Positions 50,955 through 62,413 of a DNA stretch of 64,000 nucleotides are shown here, in pieces. The stretch is from Scatophagus argus. Its lineage: Eukaryota; Chordata; Actinopteri; Scatophagidae. The notes beneath the pieces were generated by a model. It was not told the origin of the DNA and did no database searches. It saw nothing but the letters and a program-made list of their open reading frames with translations. The translations under genes and the position numbers were made by a program. The DNA lies in assembly GCF_020382885.2 (NCBI RefSeq), contig NC_058513.1, forward strand, positions 14,719,641 through 14,783,640, given 5' to 3'. Each line of letters begins with the position of its first letter. Position 1 is the first letter of the stretch.

Positions 50955-53900
50955 CTGCAAGACAGGGAGAGGAAAGAAAGGCAGACCAGAATAAATGAGC
51001 TGAAAGAGAAAGGAAAGAAGAAAACTGGTGATGAAATTTTCCCCAAGAAAGCATTGGCCATCTATAGCGGAAACGGGAGTATGACAGGCCTTGCTGACTG
51101 GCTGATTTATATATTGTATTGTCACAGCGAGGAGCTGCCATGAGGATTACCAGTGACAGACAGGAGTGTGTGTTGAGGCTTTAGAACAAAGAATTCCTCC
51201 TGCTCTCTGGAGTTGAGTCACACACTGCGGGAAGGTTAAAGTGTCAGAGCGCCTGTCCTACATGAATGCTTGTTCGTGCCTGTGTGTGTGTGTGTGTGTG
51301 TGTGTGTACATGGACTCTATCTCTGTGTATCTCTGCTCAGTCCAAAACTATCTGACTGACTCTTTTTAGTACCTTGGATCAGCTCACACAAATATCCTCA
51401 TTACATAGTCGGATGCAGCCTCTGCACACACTTTCTGTAAAGCTTTCATACAGTTAAGCTTACAAAACATAACACACATACACTATCCCCATGTCAAACT
51501 TGATATTTCAGTTGTAAAGACATATTTCTGTTGTAAAATAAAACATGGTAACATGCTAACGTTTGCTGATTAGCGCTGAACACAAAAACAGCTGAGGTTT
51601 ATAAGAATATTATTGGTTTTGTATGTACTTGATTATCAACAAAATATTGCACAAATTAAAATGCTGATACAATGATACCACTATGAGAAATATGAGAGAT
51701 CAATCCGACAGGAACGCGAATGTCTGCACCAGATTTATGACAACTCTCCCAATCAACATTTCACTCAAAACCACAAATGTGAACCTCATAATGTCGCAAG
51801 AGGAAAAATCAGGGTCAAAGTCATCGACGAATATCTGTACCAAATTTCATATTTCAGTGTAGACCAAATTGGTGGACTGAACAGCGAGTGTTGACTATAA
51901 ATTATTGGTAAAGAATTTACAACTTTTGTTCTTTTTTTTTCATTATGTGTCTGTGCCATATTAAGGAACATAACAGTATAGACGCTTCAGTTTGCATAAT
52001 TTGTCTTCACAGCATAAAACAGCAAAATTAGACTCACAATTACAGGCAGAGTGACTCATTCGCCCTCATGTCTAAATCATTTCAACGTCATGAGTATATC
52101 AGTAATAATCCTGACATTAAACTTCCAAAGATGCTGACATAACATTGAATTAAGGTACTTCCTTTTGATTTGACAAAGCAAAACATTTAATTTCAAACTG
52201 ACACGCGTCTCACAATGTCAGGGAATCTGTGCACGACTACATAAAAAGGTTTAAATGTGTCTTACCTGCGTACACGATGTGTGGGACTGTGTGTCCACTT
52301 AGATCTGAACCTGAAGGAGAAGTGAGGTCCCTCATCTCATAAGTGTGAGTGTGTGTGAGTGTGTGTGTGTGCCCTTAACCTCCCTCAGACCCTCCCACAC
52401 ACACCCTCACAGCGTCCGGGTCTGCTCTGAGTGGGGAACTGTTTAGCTTCTGTCTTCCAGCTCGTCACTTAGGGCACATCCCATGTAAAGACCTTTGTCC
52501 AGCAACCCAAACCAACACATGATGTCAACCCACTATTCCTGTCTGTCTGACAGGCATCAAACACCTGTCCAGTCTCTGTCTCACACAAGGCCCGGGAAGA
52601 CCCCTCAACCAGAAGATATTTAGACAGCGGTGTCATTGAGTGTGTGTTTGTGTGTGTATGAGTTCATAAAGCCAATTATAGTTTACCGAGGAATGCTTGG
52701 TCATAACTCCTTGTTGATGTGCTGTTCTCTGCCACTAACAAACGCCGCACACAGAGAGACACAAAACTCTGTAGCAGCAGAGATAGCAATTCCACGTCCA
52801 AACCTGAGGCATTATGTGTATATATATGAGTGTGTGTGTGTAACATGAGAAAGGGCAGGTCCCTGAACAACTCAGTCATCATTTGTTCTATAGCAAAGCC
52901 CTAACCTAAGCCATTCAGACGTTCAGTCTCTTGCACCAGACGACGGATACGTCATTATTCCGGCATTCGTTCGCATGAATCCCAACTCAGTCAGCGCATA
53001 GCTATTCAATGACAAGGTTCAGACAAGGTGGATAAAAACTTTATTGGTATTGGAAAGAGTTAATGAAAAGATTGATATGCCAGTCTTGCATCTTATTGTT
53101 AAATATACGCTGGCACGTAACTCATAAAATTGCAAATTGTCATTTTGACACTTCGTTTTCATACCACGTGTTAATGAGCGAGCTTTAGAGGTGCTAGTAG
53201 GCAGATTTTGTCACCTTTGGACAGAGTCATGCTGGCTGTTTCCTCTTGTTTCCAGTCTTCATGATAAGGAGGAGGAGTTCATATGGGGCTGCAAATATCA
53301 GTTACTTTCATCATCAGTTCATCTACTGGGTTGCAACCTTTTTTGCTATGTGACCACTTAATATGAGAGAACATCCACCTGTGAACCAGCTGTGAGATTT
53401 ACATTTGGTAGACTGTACCATATGCATACTTTTTTGAGGCTTGAAAGATTAAACATTTGAAAAACAAACGTACTTTTATGTTGTACAGTTGTACTATCTT
53501 AGAAGTCAGCTCAGGACATGAGATTCACCTGGCAAGCTTCTGTCCGGTTTTCAGTACCAGCAAGTCTTGATAGAAAACTGAAACGATTCATCGATTACCT
53601 AATTTTTTTTTTTTCATTTTCCTGCAATTTACTAGTCAATTCAGCAATAGAATCATAGACATTTTACTGACACTATGTTTCGAGAAACACATATCACAAC
53701 ATACACGCACACATACACACACAGTCAGTGTTGCATCCAGCCTGTCAATCAGAAGATTCAATGCCTATAAATACAGCGAGTGAGGCAAATGCTCAGAATA
53801 CTGACAGAGGAGATAGACTGCTGTTTCAGGAGACAGGAGGAGGGGAGGAGAGGGAGGTGGAATATCTCTGTCAGTATCTGGTATATCTCACCCCATCACC

Positions 53901-56900
53901 ACCAGCCTGGGAATGTAACTAAATGCTTCAGTTCAGGAAAATAACCACTAGAGGGTGATATAGCTATTGCTTCAAGCTCCGAGACCACACAGTTAACTGC
54001 AGCTAATGCCTTCAAAGACATTGAGGGAATCTATGGAATTTATTGAAACCGAGTTGCATTAGCAAAGGTTTGAATCCAACTCAACAAACTCAAATTCAAG
54101 ATCCAAATTGTTATTATCTAGCAATAATTATTGGCTGGAGATTTTATTGGAGATAGTGATGTACACATCCATGGCAACATCAATTGCATATTATTTTCTG
54201 TTATATTGACAACAGACAAATGAGATCGTGGTTGCTTGTTACTTTGTGTGAGTTCTCTTTTGCCCTGTAATGTCTGTTTATTACTACAATTAACAGTAGT
54301 ATTTACCTGTAAAGGTGCAGTGTAGTTATGTACTGTATAGAGATATGTACTCACTGGCTTGCCGTGCTTTGTCCATGTAGGTTCTGGAGAGGTCATCGCT
54401 GACTGGGGTCTGCTGTGGTCCCACCATGGGCACCAGTTGTTTACCAGAGCCCAACATCAGAGCCTCTTTAGCCCGTTCAGGAGACACAAGAGGTGGGCAG
54501 GCCAACCCGATGCAGCCCCCGGCCTCCTGGAAGCCACTGTCTCCTTCTCCCTCCGCTTCGACCAACCCCTGATCAGGGGTCGGTGTGAGTGAGTGAGGGG
54601 TCAGGGTGTGAGGAGTGTGTTCTGGAGTGGTCCACTCAGTCTGGGGGGGCTGGTAGATGAGCTCTCTGCGAGGGACACCGGCAAGACACTGACCCTCCCA
54701 CTGGCCCTCTGTGGAAACTCCTGCATCTGTTGCACTCTCATATCTTAGAACACAACAAACACGAAGGGTTTGTCAGAGTGGTTTAGTGAACCTCAGACAA
54801 AGCTGTGATTACTTGGGTCTGAATCTGATCTCAAATATTTAGAGAAAAGACTGACTATATGAGGTATGTATAAATGGTTGTCCCACACACATTTTAAGGA
54901 ATAAAGGATAGAAGAGGCAAATAATTTCTTTTTAATGTTAGTGAGTCTAACTAAGCAATCCTTACAAGGAGGTGAAGCCCCTGACTGACAAATCGAGATT
55001 CTTCTATCTCTTTTTAAAGAGCTAAATCATATTATAAATTCCTCTACGTATACTAAGTGAAATCTCATTCTGTACCAGCTGTTAAAATCTTAAAAGCCTT
55101 ATCTGTTTAACATGGAAAAAATCACATTCGTGATAGTCAACCACATAATGCATTTGATATTACTTTTACAGCTAAGACTCTCGGGGGCTGTATTTGTTGA
55201 ACTGAAACAGAATAATGTTTTTATCTTTTACTTTTTGTTTCCCAAATTTTATTCTCGGTAGTGCAGTAGATATCCTTTTTGATTAGAATGAATGAATGCA
55301 GTATGTTCCTTCAGCTGTTTGGGGAAAATATGAGAAAACTTGCATTACATTGAGAACAGGAAGTGGGATGAAACTTCTGGTCTTTGTCCCTTACCCGCTC
55401 ATCTCTGAGGTCTCCTCCTCTTGGTTGTCATAGCGCGCAGGTGAGCGTGCGTGAGGAGGTGTGCGTCGTTGGCGACGGTGTGTGAGCGACTGTGTGTCCG
55501 CGTCGCTGTCGGTCTCTCCATAGTAAGCCTCACTATCTGAAGGGGAAGTGATGCCCCTGGGTATCCCAGTGGGGGAGAGGATGGAGGTACGATGGGAGGG
55601 CAAGGGCGCCGCAGGGGGAGACAGGACCCTTATGGAGGAGCGGGGAGACGCAGAGCGACTGGAGTGAGATGAGGAGAGGAATCCAGAAGGGGTCCTGGAA
55701 ACATACAGATGACAAGTTGTGCAAATGCAAAACATGCTTTCGTTTGTTTCATACTGCTTCACCTAACACGGTCAAAGAGCGTGTGATGTGCTGTATCTGA
55801 CCTTTTAACCCGCAGGTTCAGCGTTGTGTTCTGTGCATCTATGAGGCTCATGGCCTCTGCATGACTGAGCTCCGCACACACATGGTGGCCAATGGCAACC
55901 AGCTCGTCGTACTCCTTCAGTCCAGCTCTGCACGCTTTGCTGCGCCTGCGTACCTGCAGAGAGGAAAATAATTAGTATCACATTAACTGGCCACTTTATT
56001 AGATTTATAGGAAACTGGAACTGAACGGTTTTCAGGGCCTCGTAACCAGTGGTAGAACATAACTGGATACATTTACTGCCTAACAACTTCAAGATACTTC
56101 ACTCAACCCTTTCTGTGCTACATTATACTTCTGCTCTACTACAGTCCGGATCCAGATTATTAATGTGAAATATAAATTAACTAATTAATTATTACGGACT
56201 TGGCTGCTTGACAGTATGTAAAGTTGTTGAAATTAGTTCCGCCTTTACCTATCACTCTAAGTACTTTTACTTTTAGTACTTCAAGTATATTTTTATGTCA
56301 ATTTTACTACTTTAATAGTTTCACTTTGCACGACAGAGTATGTTTATACTATGTTATTACTACTTTTACTTAGAGTGCATTTCCAGCAATGCTGCAGCAG
56401 ACAACCATCTCACCATTCATTTTACGTGCCATCGCTCAGACTGTTTCCTCAGTGTACGTCCTATAAGACCTACACATTGTTCATGATGTTAGAGTTTAGT
56501 AAAATGGTCTAAAACTGTGTGACTTATAAAGCAACTGATGTGTGGCAACAGACGGCTCTCCTCTACTGCCAGCCGTCTTCGTCCCTGTATCGAAATAACT
56601 CCTGCAGCAGTACTGCAGCTGTTGCTGGAGGTCGCTAAGAGATGATGTCATAGGATCCTTCAGGAAGTATGTCTGTTGGGGAGGGTGGGTGATAGATGGG
56701 ATAGACGGGAAGGCGAGTACTCTTGTCCACTAGAGGAAGATAAAGTGTCCCCTGCCCCTCTGTCTCCTCACACATACACACTGATACACACACCTTATCG
56801 AGGTAAAAATGTAGAGAGGACCAAAGTGTTCCCGCACCCACTTGGGCTCTTAAGAGCAAACAGTATTTTACCATCATCACTAACTCAGTAATCCCATTTT

Positions 56901-58567
56901 GGCCCCGCACAGTCAAGCAGAACAAGCTGTCTATCTCACGCTTTCCCACTCTGACAAATGTACACGCACATATACACGCACAGCACAAGTGTACATCATG
57001 ACAGAGGAGGGGGGTTGAACAGCTGCATCACCACTCTTGACCAGGAGGGATGCCTGTCATTCGCCATATGTTTCCCACATACCCAAAATAAAGCTTAGCA
57101 GGAAAATCCACAACATTCCTAGACAAATGAAGAGACACATGTGCTACCATGATGGCAAACACTGAAAAAAAAAGTGTACAGTAAGGTGGCTGAGTGTGTG
57201 TGTGTGTGTGTGTCTGTGAACAAGAGTCCTTTTTCCATGGTCAGCTTCCAGCTCCTCTTAAGTGAGCTATTCTGATCCTCTAGTTTGCGCTCCATTTCCA
57301 GCCGGGCTTATCTGAAGTATGCCCAACTGCGCGCACACACACACACACACACACAAACTCAAAACAAAAGGAAACACACACTGATCACACTCTCATTAAA
57401 GGTGACCTTATCTGGGTGAAAATCCCGGATAAAGAGTGATCTCTTGTGCCAGAGTTCCTCTACCTCCATTTTGAATCAGAGGTTATGATGGTCCGTTTTT
57501 GAGCGTCAGTGCAAGCGAGGTCACATTCCTCCTCTCCAGAATAGATTTTCTTAATAGAGGAAACATTCTGGACTGTCAACAAATATAAACGCAGATACAA
57601 AAAGCCTCTGGAGAAACCATACTGAAAAAAAAAGAATAATTGTGGGCTTAAAGTCGGCTCATTATATCTAGTAAATATGCGACGATGACAAATCTGAAAC
57701 AAGTTCATTATCTGCTCGCAGCAAACACATTCATGTGAGCAACTACACAAACATGCAATGTGTGTGTTGCTGTGTACATATAGAAGAACAATAAAGAATA
57801 TGTGTGCATGGGCTACACACTAACCTATTTAAAAGAAACTCTTGATGTCTGCTACTGTATGATCACCATCAGGATGCAGTAATGAAACCTGAGCCAAGAT
57901 CGACCCCTAAACATGTGTTTGCACTGTTCTCTGACCCAGGAACACAAATAAATCACACCAGGGAGGGCAGCATTGAAAAAGGTGGCAGAGAAACTGAGTA
58001 TGAAGAAGATGTACCCTTAAGTACATCCTAAAGGTACTGATGAGTGGGGAAGAGAGAGGGTTGCATTTGGTCAAATCTACTCAGCTTGAAAACAAAAGTT
58101 CAATGCGAAAAGACAACCTGATTGATTGACTGTTTATAACCTTTTCAATGTGATTTCATCCATCAAACTAATTCTTCTGCAGTTCAGTGATGCTCAGGTA
58201 ATTCTAGATGAAAGCAAGTGCTGCAGATTTATGCTTTCAGTGAAACCAACACAACAAGCTACTGATTCATTTCTTCTAATTGTATGCCAGCTGGGAAAGT
58301 TCCAACCAAAGCTCAAATTACAAACATAGCAAAACACAAGACTGACCACCAAAGCCTCAGACCGCAATCAACAGCTGTGGTTTCTATTAAACCCATCTAC
58401 TCATGTTCTTTCCTTGCAACACACATACACGCACACACACACACACAAGCAGGGTTCCACTATACCTTGGCCACCTGCAGAGGTTTTTGCTGCTCTGCTC
58501 CTCCTTGCAGCCTGAAGCCCCACGGGGCTCCTCCTGAGAGGGAGACCACAATCTCCTCTGCTACCAT
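48187..58567 (-). CDS. synpo2l: SYNPO2L, synaptopodin-2-like (CHAP)
   Basis: A heart- and skeletal-muscle Z-disc protein that associates with actin and alpha-actinin. Five exons (58466-58567, 55802-55953, 55395-55694, 54355-54743, 48187-50954) join in phase into 1236 residues; human is about 977. Residues 5-85 form a PDZ domain beginning VVSLSGGAPWGFRLQGG and including AMSLIDAQNTTLNLRV. Further conserved blocks: SDSEAYYGETDSDAD; QLVPMVGPQQTPVSDDL; ARTKCRSIASLL; a basic KKRRQRAKKYTL at about 356 (nuclear-localisation-like); NRTARPFTPG near 570; REQRIAVPAVRTGIL; WKYSSNIRAPPPISYNPLL near 970; eight Gln at 1049-1056; and the tail PRFSTSNLGLQPCVWRPG. The rest is Pro/Ser-rich and probably disordered. 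The RRRSKACRAGLKE and AEAMSLIDA words favour SYNPO2L over SYNPO2. Confidence 0.95.
50955..52265 (-). other. synpo2l: SYNPO2L intron before exon 5, right part
   Basis: AT-rich; holds a short TG tract at 51287-51308 and dispersed-repeat copy C. No other exon was seen. Confidence 0.65.
51545..51900 (+). repeat. Dispersed fish repeat, copy C
   Basis: Starts GGTAACATGCTAACGTTTGC and GATTAGCGCTGAACACA, then GAAAAATCAGGGTCAAAGTC, CTGTACCAAATTTCATA and GACCAAATTGGTGGACTG. These are in the same order as copies A and B. Confidence 0.6.
52266..52335 (-). CDS. synpo2l: SYNPO2L alternative first coding exon (PDZ-less isoform)
   Basis: On the minus strand, the ATG at 52335-52333 opens MRDLTSPSGSDLSGHTVPHI and VYA, ending one base into a codon at CGCAG followed by GTAAGA, a consensus donor (GT 52265-52264). 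The single base plus the AG starting exon 5 makes GAG, so it reads into ELQRGESLVEK in frame. The product would have 23 new residues followed by the whole exon 5 sequence, without the PDZ domain and exons 3-4. Mammalian SYNPO2L is known to have a shorter PDZ-less form (CHAPb). A two-codon upstream ORF begins at 52340. Confidence 0.6.
52336..54354 (-). other. synpo2l: SYNPO2L intron 4, upstream of the alternative exon
   Basis: If the alternative exon is real, its promoter lies at the low-coordinate end of this stretch (52336-52700). I see no strong core-promoter element. AT-rich beyond 52900; no exon was recognised. Confidence 0.5.
54355..54743 (-). CDS. synpo2l: SYNPO2L exon 4
   Basis: 389 nt. 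YESATDAGVSTEGQWEG leads to LVPMVGPQQTPVSDDLS and MDKARQA. The acceptor is TTCTAAG and the donor GTGAGT. Confidence 0.92.
54744..55394 (-). other. synpo2l: SYNPO2L intron 3
   Basis: 650 nt, AT-rich; nothing else was seen. Confidence 0.75.
55395..55694 (-). CDS. synpo2l: SYNPO2L exon 3
   Basis: 300 nt, TPSGFLSSSHSSRS to EEETSEMS. It contains SDSEAYYGETDSDAD, conserved in the family. The acceptor is TTTCCAG and the donor GTAAGG. Confidence 0.93.
55802..55953 (-). CDS. synpo2l: SYNPO2L exon 2 (second half of PDZ)
   Basis: 152 nt, VRRRSKACRAGLKEYDEL to NLRVK. The acceptor is CTCTGCAG and the donor GTCAGA. Confidence 0.93.
55954..58465 (-). other. synpo2l: SYNPO2L intron 1
   Basis: 2.5 kb with CA/TG tracts at 57195-57213, 57338-57355 and 58430-58446 and a degenerate AT-rich repeat-like stretch at 56060-56370. 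No exon was recognised. Confidence 0.65.
58466..58567 (-). CDS. synpo2l: SYNPO2L exon 1 (start, first half of PDZ)
   Basis: The ATG at 58567-58565 gives MVAEEIVVSLSGG; 34 codons to LQVAK, phase 0, donor GTATAG. An in-frame ATG at 58675 is upstream, but the family starts two or three residues before EEI/EEEV. On the minus strand a CATTCCA word (M-CAT/TEAD-like, about 58734-58740) lies 170 nt upstream; its function is inference. Confidence 0.93.
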
Positions 58568-60299
58568 CCCTGCTCCCAGCTCACAGCCTGCTCTGCCCTT
58601 CTTCAGCTCCTCACACGCTGCGAGAATCAATGAGTGAGCGTGAGGCTCCTGTCTCCCACTCCTCTCCTTGACCACAGCAAATCACTCCACCCATGAGGAG
58701 CCAGGGGGTGGCTGGCTTTCATCCGCTTACACTGGAATGCTGTGTCGGAGGGTGGGCACTCGGGAGGGTGAGAAGGGGCAAAAGTGTGTGTGTGTGTGTG
58801 TGTGTGTGTGCATCCTCTCTTGTATTCAACACTTGCCATGTCACTCTCAAGCACTCTGTACAGGAGGGGATGCTTGCCGATATACCCTCCCAAAATAACC
58901 ACTAATACCACAACCCCTGTGACCCGCAGCACAGCCGGCCTGGCCAGCAGCCATGGACTCCATCTGCCCAGAGCACCCCAACCTCAAAGCAAAGAATGAG
59001 AGGAAAGAGTGTGAGGACATATTTTAAAAAAATTGAGTCCATTTATTATTTATTGTCAGTGTAGTTTAACAGTTGAGTCTGAGTGGATGCTTGAGGGAGT
59101 TGTGCTCAGTCTATATAAATTTTTATCCTTCTTCTTCACCTTGTGATAGAAGGTCAAGAAACACAATTACACAAAAATCATGAGATTCAATAGCTTTATA
59201 TTAGTCCAGTAAATATGAGGACAAGCATCTGTGTTGGCAAGCCATTCTGCAGTGTTGGGCAAGTTGATGAGTCCTAGCTTTCATGCTGCTGTGCATGACC
59301 TCTGACCTTGCAGAAGAAAGGTGGAGGATTACAGAATTTAGGAAGCCAAAATGGCTTGGCGGGCGGCACGGTGGTGCAGTGGTTAGCACTGTCGCCTCAT
59401 AGCAAGAGGGTTCCAGGTTCGAATCCCGGTCTGGGCCCTTCTATGTGGAGTTTGCATGTTCTCCCTGTGCCTGCGTGGGTTTTCTCCGGGTACTCCGGCT
59501 TCCTCCCACGATACCAAAAACATGCACGTTAGGTTGATTGGCTACTCTAAATTGCCCCTAGGTGTGAGTGTGAGAGTGTGTGGTTGTTTGTCTTTGTGTG
59601 TCGACCCTGCGATTGACTGGCGACCAGTCCAGGGTGAACCCCGCCTCTCGCCCGTAGTCAGCTGGGATAGGCTCCAGCTCCCCCGCGACCCTGACGGATA
59701 AGCGGTATAGAAAATGGATGGAAAATGGCTTGGCCCATCATCAGACTAAACCTGGTCAATTGGCTGAAACTCATGCCGGGTTTGTGATTAATAGCCCACT
59801 AAAATAATGCCAAACTGGATGAAATTTCAAAGGGATCTGGGCTCAAAGTCCTATTAAATGGGAGTTTGCACCCCTAAAATATACCCAAATCTGGCAGCCA
59901 TATGTGGGCTCAGATTGGCTCACACTTGGTGCCATCATTGGCCCATATCAGATGGGTGTAATTTGATAGATGACATGGGAAGATTGCCATGGTCATATTG
60001 ACTCTAAGAAAAATCAAGAAAGCTATATGGCAAACTTGGTGTGAAAACAAATATTAGTGTCCCTGTGCATGTACAGTATGTTAACCCAATCCATCAATAC
60101 AGCATATAAATATGCATCATGTATGAGTATTTTTGAATGTTTGAAACGTAAAACCCTTAAGTGTTGCATGTTCAGTGTCAACCTTCCTACTTACAAAGCA
60201 ACCTTCTCAAAAGCTAGAGTAGTGTAAACAGTCATTATTATTGATTAGGTCAATAGATGACTTAATAGTTAACCGCGCGTAAGGTGCGTTAGACTGTGT
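58568..60299. other. Divergent intergenic region, SYNPO2L and SEC24C
   Basis: The two genes start head to head here. Contents: SYNPO2L leader and promoter (first few hundred bases), (TG)n at 58783-58811, a TATATAAAT word at 59112, an intact SINE, and AT-rich sequence to the SEC24C promoter. Confidence 0.6.
59361..59721 (+). mobile_element. Intact tRNA-headed SINE with 13-bp target duplication
   Basis: The head is GGGCGGCACGGTGGTGCAG with the B box GGTTCGAATCC at 59416-59426. The body includes TTTGCATGTTCTCCCTG and GGCTACTCTAAATTGCCC. The tail (CTGGGATAGGCTCCAGC, GATAAGCGG, ATGGATGG) resembles fish L2-type LINE 3' ends. Both sides carry the direct repeat AAAATGGCTTGGC (59348-59360 and 59722-59734), the signature of LINE-mediated insertion. 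Confidence 0.93.
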
Positions 60300-60526
60300 T
60301 GCGCTCGTAGTACAGCAGAGGTGAACGTGGGGGAAGTCGCTCTGCGGTGTCCGGATGTGGACGTGGCACAGCGCTGCAGCAGTTCCGCTGAATGTCCGCT
60401 TCTGATACCAAGAAGGGATTAGCGAGAAACACCCTGGGACGACATCGGCTTCACAGTTTCACGGCCCCCGGGTTTCACAATTCGAGCTGAATAGAGGATA
60501 GCCTTACTATTTACAACACCTCGGAG
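60290..60526 (+). promoter_or_regulatory. sec24c: Probable SEC24C promoter and untranslated exon 1
   Basis: CpG-rich (ACCGCGCGTAAGGTGCG near 60272 and many CpGs to 60480), ending ACCTCGGAG followed by GTACG, a usable donor with GT at 60527-60528. It lies 1.7 kb upstream of the start-codon exon. No in-frame start matching SEC24C is present. The start of transcription is not determinable by eye. Confidence 0.65.
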
Positions 60527-62240
60527 GTACGTTTCGATTTGAAACCAGTTACAGTGTGACGTCCCTGGCCGGCTTGACAGGGGTAGCTTGGATTTTGTTA
60601 CGTTTGCTAATGCTAGCTAATGCTATGGCACGGCTAGCATCGCGCTGCGAAATAGCTGGCAGACCTAGCTTAGCTAACGTTTAGTAGGCTAACATTGGCT
60701 ATCTCGGGTTTTGGCTATTTGGTCACAGCTGATTCAGCCACTGCCGCTGTCATCATGAATCAAGTAGTCTGGTTGCTAACGTTAGCAAGTTATGATAGCC
60801 GTACAGACTTTTAAGTTGGTTTAATCAAATATGTTCAGTACCGCTTCGTCCCGTGGGTTAGAGTCGTAACAGTTAGCTATATGGAGTGTTAACCATAGTT
60901 CGTATTTTAAGGATTTGCTTGACATGTCTTGCTAACGCAGGCTAGCTGACTAGCTGATTGTATTGCGGCACGGAGGTTGGTGCTGTTAGCAGACTGCTAC
61001 GCTCGCCAGCTTTCCTCGTCTTCTTCTATATTACTCTTGACCCGTACGAAGGCGCTTAGCTTTCCTGACACATGTTTAATATTCGCAAAAATAAGTTTTG
61101 AATAACTTTTCTAGTGTTTGACAGAAAGTGCTAACCCATTTTTCAGCAAACTAGCAAGGGGAGCAGATGTGGGTCACTCGGTAGGCCCGGCACACTAAAT
61201 AGCTGTACGGCTCCAGCGATTGTATTTCTCGTTGTGGCACCTGCACTGCTGAATTATTCAAAGGCCCCGCTCGTTTAGCTCGCATTTGTCTGTTAGATGA
61301 TACTCATCTCTCTGTCATATAAGTTAGGCCAGTACTCAGCATCCAAGTCAGTAAACAACGTCACTCGTGCACTTCTGTTAGCAAGGCTGAAGATAACGTG
61401 TGATATGCAGGAGTAATCATGCTCTTAAAAGTTGACTGCCCCGCTAAGTTACCTTTAGGGGGTTTTCTCAGGACTCAACTGTGTAAACACTTTACTGAGG
61501 ACCATGCAGGAGTTCTTTCATGTAAACATTTATTGTTTCTCAATGTGTGTGTGTGTAAACTTCACGGTTAGTGACTAATAATATACAATCTATGGGTGTG
61601 GCCATGGTAAACATAGGAAGCTAATAAAGGTGTCAGTGAACTGGGAAATATTGACGTCATAAGAAAGTTTGACATGTGTCTTAATTGAGAAACTTGTAGA
61701 GAAGAGCTGTGCAGGCTGAAAGTGCTTTCCTGTTTCCTGTGAGTTCCAGTGCAGCGTATTACAAACTCAGTCAGGTCATTTATGTCTTCTCAGGACTGCC
61801 ATCAGCTCTTTCCATGCGGTGTTAGTTGAATACATGAAGGACTACTGAAACGGACTATTGTATATGTTGAAGAACATTAACCTGAAATGAACTGCATTTT
61901 CTTAAAAGAGAGTGTTTAAGTTAACACACCTTCTAGGATCAATTGTTTGTGTTTTCTTGGCATTCAGTCTATCATCCACATTGTCCTCATGCGCTGAAGA
62001 GCACTAAGTAGGCAGATTGTCTCTGCTCCTAGAAAGACCGCGTGAGCCTTAAGACTATCAACCCGAGATTGTCCTTGCAACAGCCTTTCATAACATCCCC
62101 GTATCACAGGCTTCTACAGTCCAGACATCTGGGTTGTGAAATTTATGTAAACAGTCTGGAAACAGTGTAAACAAGTTTAGTCCTAAATTATGATATTTTG
62201 TAATTGTTTATGATCATGTTATAATGTTGTCCAGTTTTAG
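60527..62240 (+). other. sec24c: SEC24C intron 1
   Basis: The first 500 nt are dense in GCTAGC, GCTAAC and GTTAGC words. The intron ends TGTCCAGTTTTAG; either AG (62233-62234 or 62239-62240) could be the acceptor, which does not alter the protein. Confidence 0.65.
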
Positions 62241-62253
62241 GGATGAACTGAGG

Positions 62254-62413
62254 ATGAATGTAAACCAGCACACTCCAATGGCCTCTCCATATGGCCAGCC
62301 CCATCCTGGCTATGGCCAGCCTGGCTACGCACCCCTGGATGGAGGATACCCCTCACCGTATGCACCCTACAATGGCCCTGCCTCAACCTACCAGCCTGGG
62401 GCTCCTCCACAAG
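62254..62413 (+). CDS. sec24c: SEC24C first coding exon
   Basis: 53 codons plus one base; donor GTAAGC. About 13 nt of leader precede the ATG in this exon. Confidence 0.92.

Noticed and set aside
50955..51141. N-terminal extension of the 984-codon SYNPO2L frame, starting at 51141
   Set aside because: A strong acceptor at 50956-50955 joins in phase to exon 4 and to the alternative exon, and the extension has no family similarity. It is intronic read-through.
59361..59440. Possible tRNA gene
   Set aside because: The B box is present, but the sequence is the head of a 361-bp SINE with target duplications and does not fold as a convincing tRNA.
62224..62253. Earlier in-frame ATG for SEC24C
   Set aside because: It precedes the exon's acceptor, and SEC24C begins MNVNQ.
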